Of a stretch of 64,000 nt of DNA, positions 1-9,113 are shown piece by piece. Every line of letters begins with the position of its first letter. Position 1 is the first letter of the stretch. The translations under genes and the position numbers were made by a program. Origin of the DNA: CAYWMD01 sp964458575 (lineage in GTDB: Bacteria; Verrucomicrobiota; Verrucomicrobiia; Limisphaerales; JADLHS01). The stretch is from assembly GCA_964458575.1 (NCBI GenBank), contig CAYWMD010000007.1:62001-126000 (forward strand). Reading direction: 5' to 3'. The notes beneath the pieces were generated by a model, which saw only the letters and a program-made list of their open reading frames with translations, had not been told where the DNA came from and ran no database searches.

Positions 1-2
1 CG

Positions 3-3000
3 GCCGCCTGCACCATCGGCAACGCGGGTTCGTTCAACTCGCTGCTGATCACCAACGGCGGCAGGGTGGAAAACAGCGAGGCCGCGGTTGGCGACGCGGC
101 GGGCGCGAATTACAACCAGACCATGGTGACGGGGCCGGACTCCGTCTGGAACAACGCGGCCTTTATCGTGGTCGGCCTTTCCGGTTCGTTCAATACGCTG
201 CTCGCAACCAACGGCGGTGTGGTTTTCAGCAGCGGCGGTTATCTGGGAAATAATTCGGAAGCCACCGGCAACCAGGTCACGGTAAGCGGCAGCAACTCGG
301 CGTGGACGAACACCAGCACCCTGTCGGTGGGCGAGAACGGCGCGTCCAACACGCTGACCATCGCCAGCGGCGGAACCGTGGTCAGCTTTGACGCCTACGT
401 GGGGAACATTGCGGGCGCCTCAAACAACCTGGCCATCGTGAGCGGTCCGAACTCGGTCTGGGATAACGGCGGCACCCTTTCCGCCGGCAATGAAGGGGCG
501 TTCAACTCGCTCCTGATCACCAATGGCGGCAAAGTGAACAGCTACTTTGCCTTCGTTGGCAGCTATCCGGGCGCTTACAACAACCGGGCCATCGTGGACG
601 GCGACGGTTCGGAGTGGAACAGCAGCGGCTCGTTCTTTGTTGGCGATGAAGGTTCATTCAACACCCTGCTGATCAGCGGCGGCGGGCGGGTCGCCAACGT
701 GAACGGCTACATCGGCAACAGCGCCTCCGGCACCAACAACCGGATCGTGGTCAACGGGGCCAATTCGGTCTGGGTCAGCAGCGGGGATCTGTCCATCGGC
801 GATTCGGGCAGTTTCAATACTTTGATCGTGACGAATGGCGGGCACGTGACCAACGCCACAGCCCGCGTCGGCAGAACCGCCGCAGCGGCCAACAACCGCG
901 CCATCGTGAGCGGGCCGGGTTCGGTGTGGTACAACAGCGATGAGCTGGGTGTCGGCGACGCGGGTTCGTTCAATCACCTGATCGTCACCAACGGGGGCAC
1001 GGTGTTTGACACCAACAGCTACATCGGACGCAATTTCGTCGCTTCCAGCAATCAGGCGACCGTCATTGGCGCCGGCTCGCGATGGACCAACAGCAGCACA
1101 CTTTCCGTTGGCGAAGTCGGCTCGTTCAACACGCTGTTCATTGCCAACGGCGGCCGGGTGGCCAGCGCCCTCTCCGTCGTGGGTTACGGATTGAGTTCCT
1201 CCAACAATCAGGCCGTCGTGAGCGGAAACAATTCCGCATGGGATTGCGGCGGCAATTTGCATATCGGGGAATCCGGCTCGTTAAACACGCTGCTCGTCAC
1301 CAACGGCGGGTCCGTCAGCACTAGTGACGATGCCCTCATCGGCGTTAATGTGAGCGCGTTCAACAACCTGGCCATCGTAAGCGGCACCAATTCTCAGTGG
1401 AACATCGGCGGGCATTTGATTGTGGGTAATGTCGCCTCGTTCAACGGGCTGGTCGTCAGCAATGCCGGGGCGGTGAACGCCCGCACTGGCATAACGGTGG
1501 GCTACCTTCCGGGCAATGGCCACTCCATCACCGTGGCCGGCGGCGCGCTCCGGGCCACCAATGCCGCGAGCGACGCCGTTCTGGACATTCGCCGCGGCAC
1601 CAACGTCCTCAACGCCGGCCTCATTGAGACGGACCGTTTGCGGCTGACCAACACGCAAGGCCGATTCGAGTTCAACGGCGGCACCCTCCTTACGCGCGGC
1701 ACCGTCGTCTCCAATGGCTTGAGTTTTGTGGTGGGCAACAACGGCGTCACCCCGGCCGTCTGGGATGTGCGCGGGGATACCGTGTTGTCCTCGAATCTGG
1801 TCGTCGGCCTGGCGTCGCCCAACTGCCGGTTGTATGTGACCAACGGCGCGGCCGTCTTCGACACGGTGGGAATGGTGGGCAGCAATTCGAGCGGCAACGC
1901 GGTCTTCATCACGGGCGAAGCATCAGCCTGGAGCAACCGCGGCGCATTGAACGTCGGCATCTCCGGCAGCTACAACCAACTGGCCATCGGCGGCGGCGGC
2001 CGCGTGTTCAACGTACTGTCAGCCATCGGCGTCAACTCCGCGGCCCGGAGCAATGCCGTCGTCGTCACGGGCGCGGGTTCGGTCTGGAGCAACGCGGGCG
2101 TTTTGAGCCTGGGCAGTAACGGCGGTTACAACCAGCTCGTGATCAGCAACAGCGGCGCGGTGTTCAACCCGGTCGCGATCCTCGGCGTCAATCCGGCTGG
2201 CGAGCAAAACACGGCGCTCATCACCGGCGCCGGTTCGGTCTGGAACAATGGCGCCAGCCTGATGGTGGGCAGCAACAGCTGCTTCAACCAGATGATCGTC
2301 AGCGCGGGCGGCACGGTGCTCAATCCGCTGGCGACCATCGGCGTCAGTTCCGCCGCCCGCACCAACACGGTTCTAGTCACTGGCGCGGGTTCGGTCTGGA
2401 GCAACAGCGGCCCTCTGACAGTGGGCAGCGGTGGAAGTTTCAATCAACTCATCATCACCAACCGCGGTGTGGTTCTCAGCACCAATGCCGTCATCGGCGC
2501 CAATGCCACCGCCAGCAACAACCTTGTCCTGGTCACGGGCGCCGGGTCGCTTTGGAGCAACCCCAGTTTCTTGACCGTGGGCAATACCGGAAGCCTGGCT
2601 CAACTGGTGATCCGCGACGTTGCCACGGTGCTCGCCACGGCCTGCACCATCGGCGCGAACGCATCCAGCACCAACAACCGTCTGGTTGTGGAGGGCGGTG
2701 CGCTCTGGATAACGAACGCTTCGGCCACGGCGACCCTGGACATCCGCCGCGGCACCAACCAACTCAGCGGCGGTTCGATGGGGACGGATTTATTGCGCCT
2801 GACCAATGTGCTGGGCTTCTTCGAATTCAATGGCGGCACGCTCAGGGCGGGCGCGGCGACCGTCACCAATGGCGCGCTCTTTACGGTCGGCAATGGTGCC
2901 AGCGCCGCCACCTACAACCTGGGCGGCGCCGTCCCCGGCATGCATGCGTTCGCCAACGGTCTCCGCATCGCCGGCAACGCCACCCTGACGGGCAACGGCA

Positions 3001-3593
3001 CGATCAGCGGCACGGTCACGGTCGCGGTCGGCGGGACATTCGCGCCCGGATCGTCCGTCGGCAAAATCGTTCTGAGCAACGCGCCGGCGTTGCAAGGCGG
3101 CCTCGCGATGGAAGTCAGCAAAAGTGGCGCGACGCTGACCAACGATCAAATCCAGGTGGCCGGCACACTGGCCTACGGGGGTTCACTGACGGTGACCAAG
3201 CTGGGGCCAACGGCATTGAGCGCGGGCGACAGTTTCCCGCTTTTCAGCGCCAGTAGCTACTCGGGCGCGCTATCTTCCATCGTGCTGCCGCCGCCGCCGG
3301 CTGGTTTGAGTTGGACCAACCGGCTGCTGGTGAACGGCTCCATTGCCGTGGTGCCGAAGACCATACCGAACATCAGCGCGTTTGCGAGAACGGGAACAAA
3401 CTTCCGCTTCAGTGTCACCGGCGGTTCGCCGGGTGCGCCGTGGTATTTGCTGACGACCACGAACGTCGCGGCGCCGCTGTCGAACTGGACCACGAATCTC
3501 GCCGGTGTTTTCGATTGGGTGGGAAACGTGAATGTCACCAATGGCATCAACTTTACCGAACCGCGGCGCTTCTTCCGTTTCTACGCGCCATAG
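3..3593 (+). CDS. T5SS/PEP-CTERM-associated repeat surface protein (5' end outside window)
   Basis: The reading frame is open to the left edge, so the true start lies upstream; GTG at 66 is only the first in-window start and falls inside a repeat. About 1197 codons are visible. They consist mostly of ~50-residue units with the pattern S-x-W..G.L.VG..GSFN.L.ITNGG.V....IG....NN..V.G, which fits the T5SS/PEP-CTERM-associated repeat (parallel beta-helix passenger). Two runs of units (about nine, then about six) each end in a related cap containing LDIRRGTN and FEFNGGTL. The last ~250 residues resemble the end of autotransporter-associated beta-strand proteins (GDSFPLFSA). The C-terminus (RRFFRFYAP) carries neither a PEP-CTERM anchor nor a visible outer-membrane barrel. 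Likely role: secreted or surface adhesin-like fibre; ligand unknown. Confidence 0.8.
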   Translation, partial: AACTIGNAGSFNSLLITNGGRVENSEAAVGDAAGANYNQTMVTGPDSVWNNAAFIVVGLSGSFNTLLATNGGVVFSSGGYLGNNSEATGNQVTVSGSNSAWTNTSTLSVGENGASNTLTIASGGTVVSFDAYVGNIAGASNNLAIVSGPNSVWDNGGTLSAGNEGAFNSLLITNGGKVNSYFAFVGSYPGAYNNRAIVDGDGSEWNSSGSFFVGDEGSFNTLLISGGGRVANVNGYIGNSASGTNNRIVVNGANSVWVSSGDLSIGDSGSFNTLIVTNGGHVTNATARVGRTAAAANNRAIVSGPGSVWYNSDELGVGDAGSFNHLIVTNGGTVFDTNSYIGRNFVASSNQATVIGAGSRWTNSSTLSVGEVGSFNTLFIANGGRVASALSVVGYGLSSSNNQAVVSGNNSAWDCGGNLHIGESGSLNTLLVTNGGSVSTSDDALIGVNVSAFNNLAIVSGTNSQWNIGGHLIVGNVASFNGLVVSNAGAVNARTGITVGYLPGNGHSITVAGGALRATNAASDAVLDIRRGTNVLNAGLIETDRLRLTNTQGRFEFNGGTLLTRGTVVSNGLSFVVGNNGVTPAVWDVRGDTVLSSNLVVGLASPNCRLYVTNGAAVFDTVGMVGSNSSGNAVFITGEASAWSNRGALNVGISGSYNQLAIGGGGRVFNVLSAIGVNSAARSNAVVVTGAGSVWSNAGVLSLGSNGGYNQLVISNSGAVFNPVAILGVNPAGEQNTALITGAGSVWNNGASLMVGSNSCFNQMIVSAGGTVLNPLATIGVSSAARTNTVLVTGAGSVWSNSGPLTVGSGGSFNQLIITNRGVVLSTNAVIGANATASNNLVLVTGAGSLWSNPSFLTVGNTGSLAQLVIRDVATVLATACTIGANASSTNNRLVVEGGALWITNASATATLDIRRGTNQLSGGSMGTDLLRLTNVLGFFEFNGGTLRAGAATVTNGALFTVGNGASAATYNLGGAVPGMHAFANGLRIAGNATLTGNGTISGTVTVAVGGTFAPGSSVGKIVLSNAPALQGGLAMEVSKSGATLTNDQIQVAGTLAYGGSLTVTKLGPTALSAGDSFPLFSASSYSGALSSIVLPPPPAGLSWTNRLLVNGSIAVVPKTIPNISAFARTGTNFRFSVTGGSPGAPWYLLTTTNVAAPLSNWTTNLAGVFDWVGNVNVTNGINFTEPRRFFRFYAP

Positions 3594-3640
3594 GCGGTGC
3601 GAAGCGCAACGCGTCCCCCGCGTGATCTCGGGGCGCGCGC

Positions 3641-4648
3641 CTATTTTCTTTGCACGCGGACGCTGCCGCCGCTGGTCCGGGCGGTGATGACGGGACCGCC
3701 GCCGTTGATCTTGCCGCGCAGCTCGTTTTTCTTCTGCTCGCCTTGGATGACGGTGGTGACCGGGAAATCGGTCGCGACCCTGCCCCCGCTGGTGTGCAGG
3801 TCCACATCCACGACCGCCTTGGGGTCGAGAACCACGGTCACGTTCCCGCCCGAGGTGTGCAATGAACAATCGCCGGCGGGCTGCGCCGGTAAGTTCGCGG
3901 TGATGCTGCCGCCGGAGGTGCGCGCATCCATCGGCCCCTTGATGTCGGCGACCTGGATGCTCCCGCCCGATGTCTTTACCACGAGCTTGCCGGTGATGTG
4001 TTCCGCGTGAATCGAGCCGCCGGAGGTTTCGGCATTGGTGTCGCCTTCGATGTCGCTCAGGTTCAAACCGCCTCCGGAGGTCTTGCCGTCCACTTTGCCT
4101 TTGGCGGCGGCGACGGTGATGCTGCCGCCGCTGGTGCGGGCGGACAACGGGCCTTCAATTTTCTTGAACGTCAGGCTGCCGCCCGCGGTGTATGCCTGCA
4201 CCTTGCCGGTGAGTTCGGTCACCAGGATGCTCCCGCCGGCGGTCTTCAGGTCCACGTCGAACGTGCGCGGGACAATGACAAGGCATTTCACCTGAAGGTC
4301 CGGCGACCGACCGAACCAGCCTTTGGTCTTCTTGCCCTTGTACTCGCCCTTGATTTCAACTTTGTTGCCAGACTGAGCGAAAATGACCTCGTGATCTTTG
4401 AGCGTCTGCGCCGCGGCGCTCTGGCCGCCACGGGCCTTGCGGGTGATTTCAACGTCCACCACGGTCGCGTTGGCGGTTTTCACTTCGATGGAGCCACGGT
4501 CCAGTTCGACGACAAGCTGGCCACCCGGATCGGCTTTGAAAGAATTGGTGATTGTGTCCTCGACATCGGCGCGCGCGGTGGCAGCCAAGCAGAACAACGT
4601 GATTCCACGGATTCCCGCGTACCCTGCTTTGAACAATTTCGTATTCAT
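3641..4648 (-). CDS. Secreted DUF4097-like beta-strand repeat protein
   Basis: 335 aa beginning MNTKLFKAGYAG, with a hydrophobic stretch ending in TARA (about residue 27) that reads as a Sec signal peptide. Residues ~35-110 are a less repetitive region with a VEITRKA strand. From ~130 onward the protein repeats a TSGGS(I/V) motif roughly every 18-22 residues (at least eight times), each followed by a short beta strand. This is typical of the DUF4097 (putative adhesin) family, a right-handed beta-solenoid. Function in the family is unknown; a periplasmic or surface location is inferred from the signal. It converges with the repeat protein to its left (47 bp gap) and has two short hairpins just upstream of its ATG. 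Confidence 0.8.
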   Translation of the reverse strand: MNTKLFKAGYAGIRGITLFCLAATARADVEDTITNSFKADPGGQLVVELDRGSIEVKTANATVVDVEITRKARGGQSAAAQTLKDHEVIFAQSGNKVEIKGEYKGKKTKGWFGRSPDLQVKCLVIVPRTFDVDLKTAGGSILVTELTGKVQAYTAGGSLTFKKIEGPLSARTSGGSITVAAAKGKVDGKTSGGGLNLSDIEGDTNAETSGGSIHAEHITGKLVVKTSGGSIQVADIKGPMDARTSGGSITANLPAQPAGDCSLHTSGGNVTVVLDPKAVVDVDLHTSGGRVATDFPVTTVIQGEQKKNELRGKINGGGPVITARTSGGSVRVQRK

Positions 4649-4659
4649 GGTGTTTGATA

Positions 4660-4696
4660 ATGCCGGACGACCGGCATGACACGGCGTCGAACGCCG
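4660..4696. promoter_or_regulatory. Two short inverted repeats upstream of the DUF4097-like gene
   Basis: atgccgg / ccggcat (4660-4666 and 4671-4677, 4-nt spacer) is followed by cggcgt / acgccg (4682-4687 and 4691-4696). The first lies 12-29 bases before the ATG at 4648 on the minus strand. It could be an operator or a 5' UTR hairpin, or the pair could end transcription from the oxidoreductase gene upstream (stop at 4770). There is no T-run to support a terminator. Confidence 0.3.
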
Positions 4697-4769
4697 GCTC
4701 GCCAGTTGCCTCGACTAAAGCTATTACCCCGGAGCGGCCCGGTTTGTTTCAACTTTTTGCCGATGACAA

Positions 4770-6077
4770 CTAACCCAGCAGCTTCGTCCGGCCCGGCAGA
4801 TAAACCGGATAACTCCCGTCCGGGCCGGGCTTCGTTGGCGGCGCCATGCCGTCGCGGCAATCCTCCGGTTTGGGTGGATACGCGAAATCGGACGCATTGA
4901 TTTGCTCCCACGTGACTTCCTGTCCGGTGTAACAGGACATCTGACCCATGATCCCGATGAGCGTGCTGTCGGCCATGTAGTCACCCGCGTTGATGGGATT
5001 GCCGGAGCGGATGGCGGCGAACAATTTGTCGTGCTCGATCTGATACGGGTCGCAGTCGCCCTGCCAGCGCCAGTTCTTTTCGCCGCGGATCACGCAGTGC
5101 AGCAGGCTCGCGCGGCCCTTGGCCCCCAGGACGATGCTGGAGGAGTCATCGTAACAACCCGTCGTGGTGCGACAAAAGCCATACATCCGCACGCCGTTGT
5201 CGAATTCGTAAACCACCGAGTGATGATCAAAAACATTGCCGTAGATCGGGTCGGTCATCGTCGAGCGACCGCCGAGTCCATGGCATTTGACCGGCATCCG
5301 GCCACGCATGACCCAGTTGGCGCGGTCGAAGTTGTGAACCAGCGACTGGACCACATCATCGCCGGAGAGCCAGGTGAAGTGATATTGCGTGTAGCACTGC
5401 CAGTCCAGTTCGCTCAGGTTGGGCGGCCGGTCAATGACGCGGTAAGGTGCGCGCAGGAAATTCTCCTCGATCGCCACCACTTCACCGATCTCGCCGTCGT
5501 GGATGCGTTGAACCGTCTCGGCATACCCGGTGTGATGCCGGCTCTGCAAACCGGATTGGACGGAAAGTTTTTTCTGCCGGGCCAGTTCGCAGGCCGCACG
5601 CACGACCTTGATGCCCGCCGGATCAATGCCATGGGGTTTTTCCACGAACACGTGCTTGCCCGCCTGAATCGCCGCCATCATTTGCAGCGGATGAAACTTC
5701 GCCGCGTTCGCGATGAGCACCACGTCGCTGGCTTCAATGACCTTTTTGTAGCCGTCGAAGCCCGTGAAACAATGGTCACTGTTCACAAGCACCTGATCCG
5801 TCTTTTCCTTGCGGATGGCGGCGAGCTTCTCATGGACCCGGTCCATGAAGATGTCGCCCATGGCGACCAGGCGGGCGCCCTTGTCGGCGTTGAGCGCCTG
5901 CAACGCGGCTCCGGCATTGCGCCCACCGCAGCCGATCATGCCCACCTTGATGGTGTCACTGCCTGCGGCGTGAGCGAAGCGGCTTACGTCGAGCGAGGCC
6001 AGCGCGGTAGCTGCCGTGGCGGTGGCGGAGGTTTTGAGGAAGTGGCGGCGGGAGAGGTTTGGAGTGGTTGGGTTCAT
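4770..6077 (-). CDS. Gfo/Idh/MocA family oxidoreductase with Tat signal
   Basis: 435 aa from the ATG at 6077, chosen because it gives a compact Tat signal: SRRHFLKT at residues 9-16, then an Ala-rich h-region ending AHAAG. The frame is open seven codons further to 6098. The N-terminal half is a Rossmann domain (KVGMIGCGGRN, residues ~44-54) binding NAD(P). The family-typical EKP motif is at 146-148 (VEKPHG). The C-terminal half is the alpha/beta substrate domain. These enzymes oxidise or epimerise sugars and polyols; secreted versions are common in Verrucomicrobia and Planctomycetes with unknown substrates. Export would use the Tat system encoded at 28744-30312. Its start lies only 24 bases from the assembly gap, so upstream sequence is uncertain. 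Confidence 0.9.
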   Translation of the reverse strand: MNPTTPNLSRRHFLKTSATATAATALASLDVSRFAHAAGSDTIKVGMIGCGGRNAGAALQALNADKGARLVAMGDIFMDRVHEKLAAIRKEKTDQVLVNSDHCFTGFDGYKKVIEASDVVLIANAAKFHPLQMMAAIQAGKHVFVEKPHGIDPAGIKVVRAACELARQKKLSVQSGLQSRHHTGYAETVQRIHDGEIGEVVAIEENFLRAPYRVIDRPPNLSELDWQCYTQYHFTWLSGDDVVQSLVHNFDRANWVMRGRMPVKCHGLGGRSTMTDPIYGNVFDHHSVVYEFDNGVRMYGFCRTTTGCYDDSSSIVLGAKGRASLLHCVIRGEKNWRWQGDCDPYQIEHDKLFAAIRSGNPINAGDYMADSTLIGIMGQMSCYTGQEVTWEQINASDFAYPPKPEDCRDGMAPPTKPGPDGSYPVYLPGRTKLLG

Positions 6078-6101
6078 AGTTTGGTCATTCAGACGCACCG
6101 G

Positions 6102-6201
6102 NNNNNNNNNNNNNNNNNNNNNNNNNNNNNNNNNNNNNNNNNNNNNNNNNNNNNNNNNNNNNNNNNNNNNNNNNNNNNNNNNNNNNNNNNNNNNNNNNNN
6201 N
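6102..6201. other. Assembly gap (100 N) flanked by an identical 55-base overlap
   Basis: The 55 bases before the gap (6047-6101) are identical to the 55 bases after it (6202-6256). The two contigs therefore probably overlap and no sequence is missing; the N-run length is a scaffolder default. The duplicated piece includes the start codon region of the oxidoreductase gene. Confidence 0.9.
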
Positions 6202-6250
6202 GGCGGGAGAGGTTTGGAGTGGTTGGGTTCATAGTTTGGTCATTCAGACG

Positions 6251-6362
6251 CACCGGCGCGCGGCCCTCCGGGCCGCAGCACGTCGTTTGGTTTTGGATTG
6301 TGAAAGATTGGACATCACACGGTTCCCGGAGGTGCTGCGGCCCGGAGGGCCGCGCACCGGTG
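6251..6362. repeat. Palindromic element (31-bp inverted arms, 50-nt loop)
   Basis: Arm 6251-6281 pairs with arm 6332-6362 at 30 of 31 positions; the core is gcggccctccgggccgc. The 296-base gene-free stretch 6078-6373 holds this element, the N gap and little else. It begins inside the duplicated contig overlap and lies 12 bases beyond the ThuA stop codon, so it could also act as a transcription terminator for that gene, though no T-run follows. The perfect GC hairpin probably explains why the assembly broke here. Confidence 0.75.
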
Positions 6363-6373
6363 TTTGTGGGCGT

Positions 6374-7123
6374 TCACGGATCAACGCGAGCCACCCACGC
6401 GCAAGCCTGCCGCAGCAATTGCGGAACGCATGAGTTGGTGTAACCCGTCACGTCGTGACCCAAGGTTGTCAGAAATACGCGGCCCTGGCCGTACTCGCGC
6501 GTGAACGCCATCGCATGTTCCTTGTGATCCACCTTGGACTGCGCCCGCGCCAGCAGATGAATCGGCGCGTCGCCCACGAGGCAGGTGTAAAGTTCGTCGT
6601 CCGTCTCGAAATCCTTCAGACCCCGCATCACCGGATGTTCCGCGTCCACAATCTGCACGGTGAATTTGCCGCGCGGGTCATGGCCGCGCAGCTTGGGATC
6701 CCAAACCCGGCCGATGATGTTCGCAAACTCCGGCCACTCGCCCTGCCACGCGCCGCAGGCGAAGTGAACGCTCATCAGCCCGCCGCCCTTTTTCACAAAC
6801 TGCTGCAAATTTTCGCGCGACGCCGATCCCGGGCCGGCCTGCTGCCAGTTTTGGAAGTGCAACAACACCACGGAATAATTCGTCAACGCCGCCGTATCCA
6901 GCATGTGCGGGTCTTCGACAATTCGCACAGTGACGCGTTTGTCTTCCTCCAGCAACTGGCGCAACGCCGGCGCCGTTTCGCGCCAGAGATGCCCGGGCCA
7001 GTCCTGGCCGGTGACAATCAGGACGCGGATTTGGTTTGTGTCCGCGAGCGTTGACAGGGCGAGTGAAAAGCAGCAACACATCGCCACCCTTTTGAAAACG
7101 GAAAGAAGACTTCGATGATTCAT
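6374..7123 (-). CDS. ThuA-like domain protein, secreted
   Basis: 249 aa starting MNHRSLLSVFKRV, followed by a hydrophobic Cys-rich core (MCCCFSLALSTLA) that reads as a signal peptide. The mature part begins IRVLIVTGQDWPGHLWRE, then has LLHFQNW, a GGGLMSVHFACG strand-turn, PVMRGL and the C-terminal AFTREYGQGRVFLTTLGHD, all as in ThuA-type class I glutamine-amidotransferase-like proteins. The family is tied to trehalose and other sugar use, but its reaction is unresolved; the usual glutaminase Cys-His pair is not evident. Neighbouring a Tat-exported Gfo/Idh oxidoreductase on the same strand is a recurrent pairing in Verrucomicrobia and Planctomycetes and suggests shared carbohydrate metabolism. 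Confidence 0.85.
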   Translation of the reverse strand: MNHRSLLSVFKRVAMCCCFSLALSTLADTNQIRVLIVTGQDWPGHLWRETAPALRQLLEEDKRVTVRIVEDPHMLDTAALTNYSVVLLHFQNWQQAGPGSASRENLQQFVKKGGGLMSVHFACGAWQGEWPEFANIIGRVWDPKLRGHDPRGKFTVQIVDAEHPVMRGLKDFETDDELYTCLVGDAPIHLLARAQSKVDHKEHAMAFTREYGQGRVFLTTLGHDVTGYTNSCVPQLLRQACAWVARVDP

Positions 7124-7243
7124 GGCATGTCCCGCACCGCGTGTGCGTTGGCGTTAGTTTGACTGGCGGCGGCAGTTTGGCAAACGGATTCGCACGTGGA
7201 TCTGCTTGCCGCCGGCGTTGCGGGCTGGTTAGCTTCCACACCA

Positions 7244-8443
7244 ATGAGCAGCGTGTCACAGGCGGGCGCGGACGCATCCTATGAGGGCGGCGCTTTTCAC
7301 CCGGAGTTGGACAAGGGCCGGGCTTCCGGCACGGTGCGGCTGACGGCCGGGGCCGTCCACTTCACGTCGGCCGGCGGGCAGGTCGAATTGCCGCTGGCGG
7401 GGTTGAAGATCGCGCTGGGCGGCGCGAGTGATCGCCTCATTTTTTTCACTCACCCGAACCTGCCGGACACGACGATTCACACCGCGGACCATGCCATCCT
7501 GAATCATCCCGTGCTCGCACAACGTCCCGAATTGACCGCGCAGGTCGGACGCGTGCGAAAGAAAAAGCTTACGGCGTGGGCCGTGATGCTGGTTGTCGTG
7601 CTCGTCCTGGTGGGAGGTCTGGTGGCGTTGGTTTTGTGCAAGGACACGCTGGTCAAGACCGCGGCGAAGGGTGTGCCGGTGGATTGGGAAGTGAAGCTCG
7701 GGGATAAACTCTTTGAACCGATGCGGCTCGCGAAACAGTTCGTCAACGACCCGGCGTTGGACGCCCAATTCAAGGAACTGACGGCGCCATTGCTGGCCGG
7801 CATGCAGGACACGCGGTATCCCCTGAAGTTTCACATCGTCGAGGACCCGACGCTGAACGCCTTCGCGATGCCGGGCGGTCACGTGGTGGTGCATAGCGGC
7901 CTGTTGCTGGCCGCGGAAACGCCGGAGGAGGTGGCGGGTGTGCTGGCGCACGAGATTGCGCACGTCACCCAACGGCATGCCTTTCGCAGTGTGATTTCCT
8001 CCGCGGGTTTGTACACCATCCTCCAATGCTTCATCGGCGACGCCAGCAGCCTGCTGGCGACGATTGCCAACAACAGCGCGTTGCTGCTGGACCGGAAATT
8101 TTCGCGGGACTTTGAGCGGGAAGCCGACGACACGGGCTGGCGTTACCTGTTGCAGTCGGACATCGAACCGCAGGGCATGATCCGGTTCTTCAAGAAAATG
8201 CGGGAGGAGGAGCAGAAACTGTTGCAACAGATTCCCGGCGGGGCCACCACGAGCAAGGCGCTGTCCGTCGTCAGTACGCATCCCGCCACGGAGGAGCGGT
8301 TGCAGGCCCTGGACGCGCGCTGGCAGCAGTTGTCGAAGAAAACCGGCTACCGCAAATTCCCGTTGAACTACGCCGGGTTCAAGGATACTCTGCGCACGAA
8401 ATTACATTCGGCACTGGATCAGAAAGATCAGAAAGGGAACTGA
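7244..8443 (+). CDS. M48-family membrane metalloprotease
   Basis: 399 aa from the ATG at 7244 (MSSVSQAGADAS); an in-frame GTG at 7196 is a less likely start. Residues ~1-105 form a small beta-rich N-terminal domain, and one membrane segment follows (WAVMLVVVLVLVGGLVALVL). The peptidase domain has the zinc site HEIAH at 236-240, and the third ligand Glu is about 293 in FEREADDTGW. It lacks the several N-terminal membrane spans of HtpX and instead resembles single-span M48 (Oma1/YggG-like) proteins. Likely role: quality control of envelope proteins. Its TGA overlaps the following ATG by context (tgaatg), so it probably forms an operon with the three AIM24-family genes. Confidence 0.88.
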   Translation: MSSVSQAGADASYEGGAFHPELDKGRASGTVRLTAGAVHFTSAGGQVELPLAGLKIALGGASDRLIFFTHPNLPDTTIHTADHAILNHPVLAQRPELTAQVGRVRKKKLTAWAVMLVVVLVLVGGLVALVLCKDTLVKTAAKGVPVDWEVKLGDKLFEPMRLAKQFVNDPALDAQFKELTAPLLAGMQDTRYPLKFHIVEDPTLNAFAMPGGHVVVHSGLLLAAETPEEVAGVLAHEIAHVTQRHAFRSVISSAGLYTILQCFIGDASSLLATIANNSALLLDRKFSRDFEREADDTGWRYLLQSDIEPQGMIRFFKKMREEEQKLLQQIPGGATTSKALSVVSTHPATEERLQALDARWQQLSKKTGYRKFPLNYAGFKDTLRTKLHSALDQKDQKGN

Positions 8444-9103
8444 ATGCGAACAACGATTGAAGGCCGGCCCGCTTTCGCCCACCTGCATGTACACCTCGAT
8501 CCCGGCGAGAGCATCATCGCCGAGTCCGACGCCATGACCAGCATGTCGGCCGACCTGGACATGATCACCGGGTTCAACGGCGGGTTCTTTTCCGGCCTGT
8601 GCAAGAAGTATCTCGGCGGGGAATCTCTGTTCATCAACGAATTCGTCAACAAAACCGACGGCCCGCGCCGCGTCACGCTGGTGCAGCCCACGCCCGGTGA
8701 CATTGGCCAGATCGAACTCAACGGCGGCAGCCTGTGTCTCCAACCGGGCGCGTATCTGGCCTCAACGCCCGGCATCAAACTGGGTTTGAAGTGGGCGGGC
8801 TTCGCTTCGTTCATCGGGCGCGAGGGATTGTTCAAACTCGTCGTGTCCGGCACAGGCACGGTTTGGTTTGGGGCCTACGGCTCGCTGCTGGATCGGGAGG
8901 TGGACGGCGAATTCATCGTGGACACGAGCCACCTGGTGACGTACGAGCCGCAGTTGAAACTGAAGGTGCAACTGGCCGGCGGTTTGTTCTCCAGCTTTTT
9001 TGGCGGCGAAGGCCTGGTCACCCGGGTGCAGGGCAAAGGCCGGTTTGCCATCCAAACCCGCAGCCTCCAGGGATTGCGCAACTGGTTGAACCCGCGCATC
9101 TGA
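8444..9103 (+). CDS. AIM24-family protein (TIGR00266-like), copy 1
   Basis: 219 aa; the ATG directly follows the protease stop codon. It has the family layout: an N-terminal strand pair ending in ESDAMTSMSADLDM, GGFFSGLCKKYLGGESLFINEF, TPGDIGQIEL, and a C-terminal half with EFIVDTSHLVTYE and FFGGEGLVTRVQGKGRFAIQTR. AIM24 proteins form a beta-sandwich or trefoil; mitochondrial AIM24 affects inner-membrane organisation, but the bacterial role is unknown. No signal peptide or membrane segment is visible, so it is probably cytoplasmic or membrane-peripheral. It is the most divergent of the three consecutive paralogues at its N-terminus. Confidence 0.85.
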   Translation: MRTTIEGRPAFAHLHVHLDPGESIIAESDAMTSMSADLDMITGFNGGFFSGLCKKYLGGESLFINEFVNKTDGPRRVTLVQPTPGDIGQIELNGGSLCLQPGAYLASTPGIKLGLKWAGFASFIGREGLFKLVVSGTGTVWFGAYGSLLDREVDGEFIVDTSHLVTYEPQLKLKVQLAGGLFSSFFGGEGLVTRVQGKGRFAIQTRSLQGLRNWLNPRI

Positions 9104-9113
9104 AATTCCGTCC

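Noticed and set aside
3..3593. Regular spacing of repeats looked like a possible CRISPR or tandem DNA array
   Set aside because: The repeats are diverged at DNA level, multiples of three, and translate to a conserved beta-strand unit.
6016..6443. Open frame on the plus strand running through the N gap
   Set aside because: It depends on undefined bases and a duplicated contig end.
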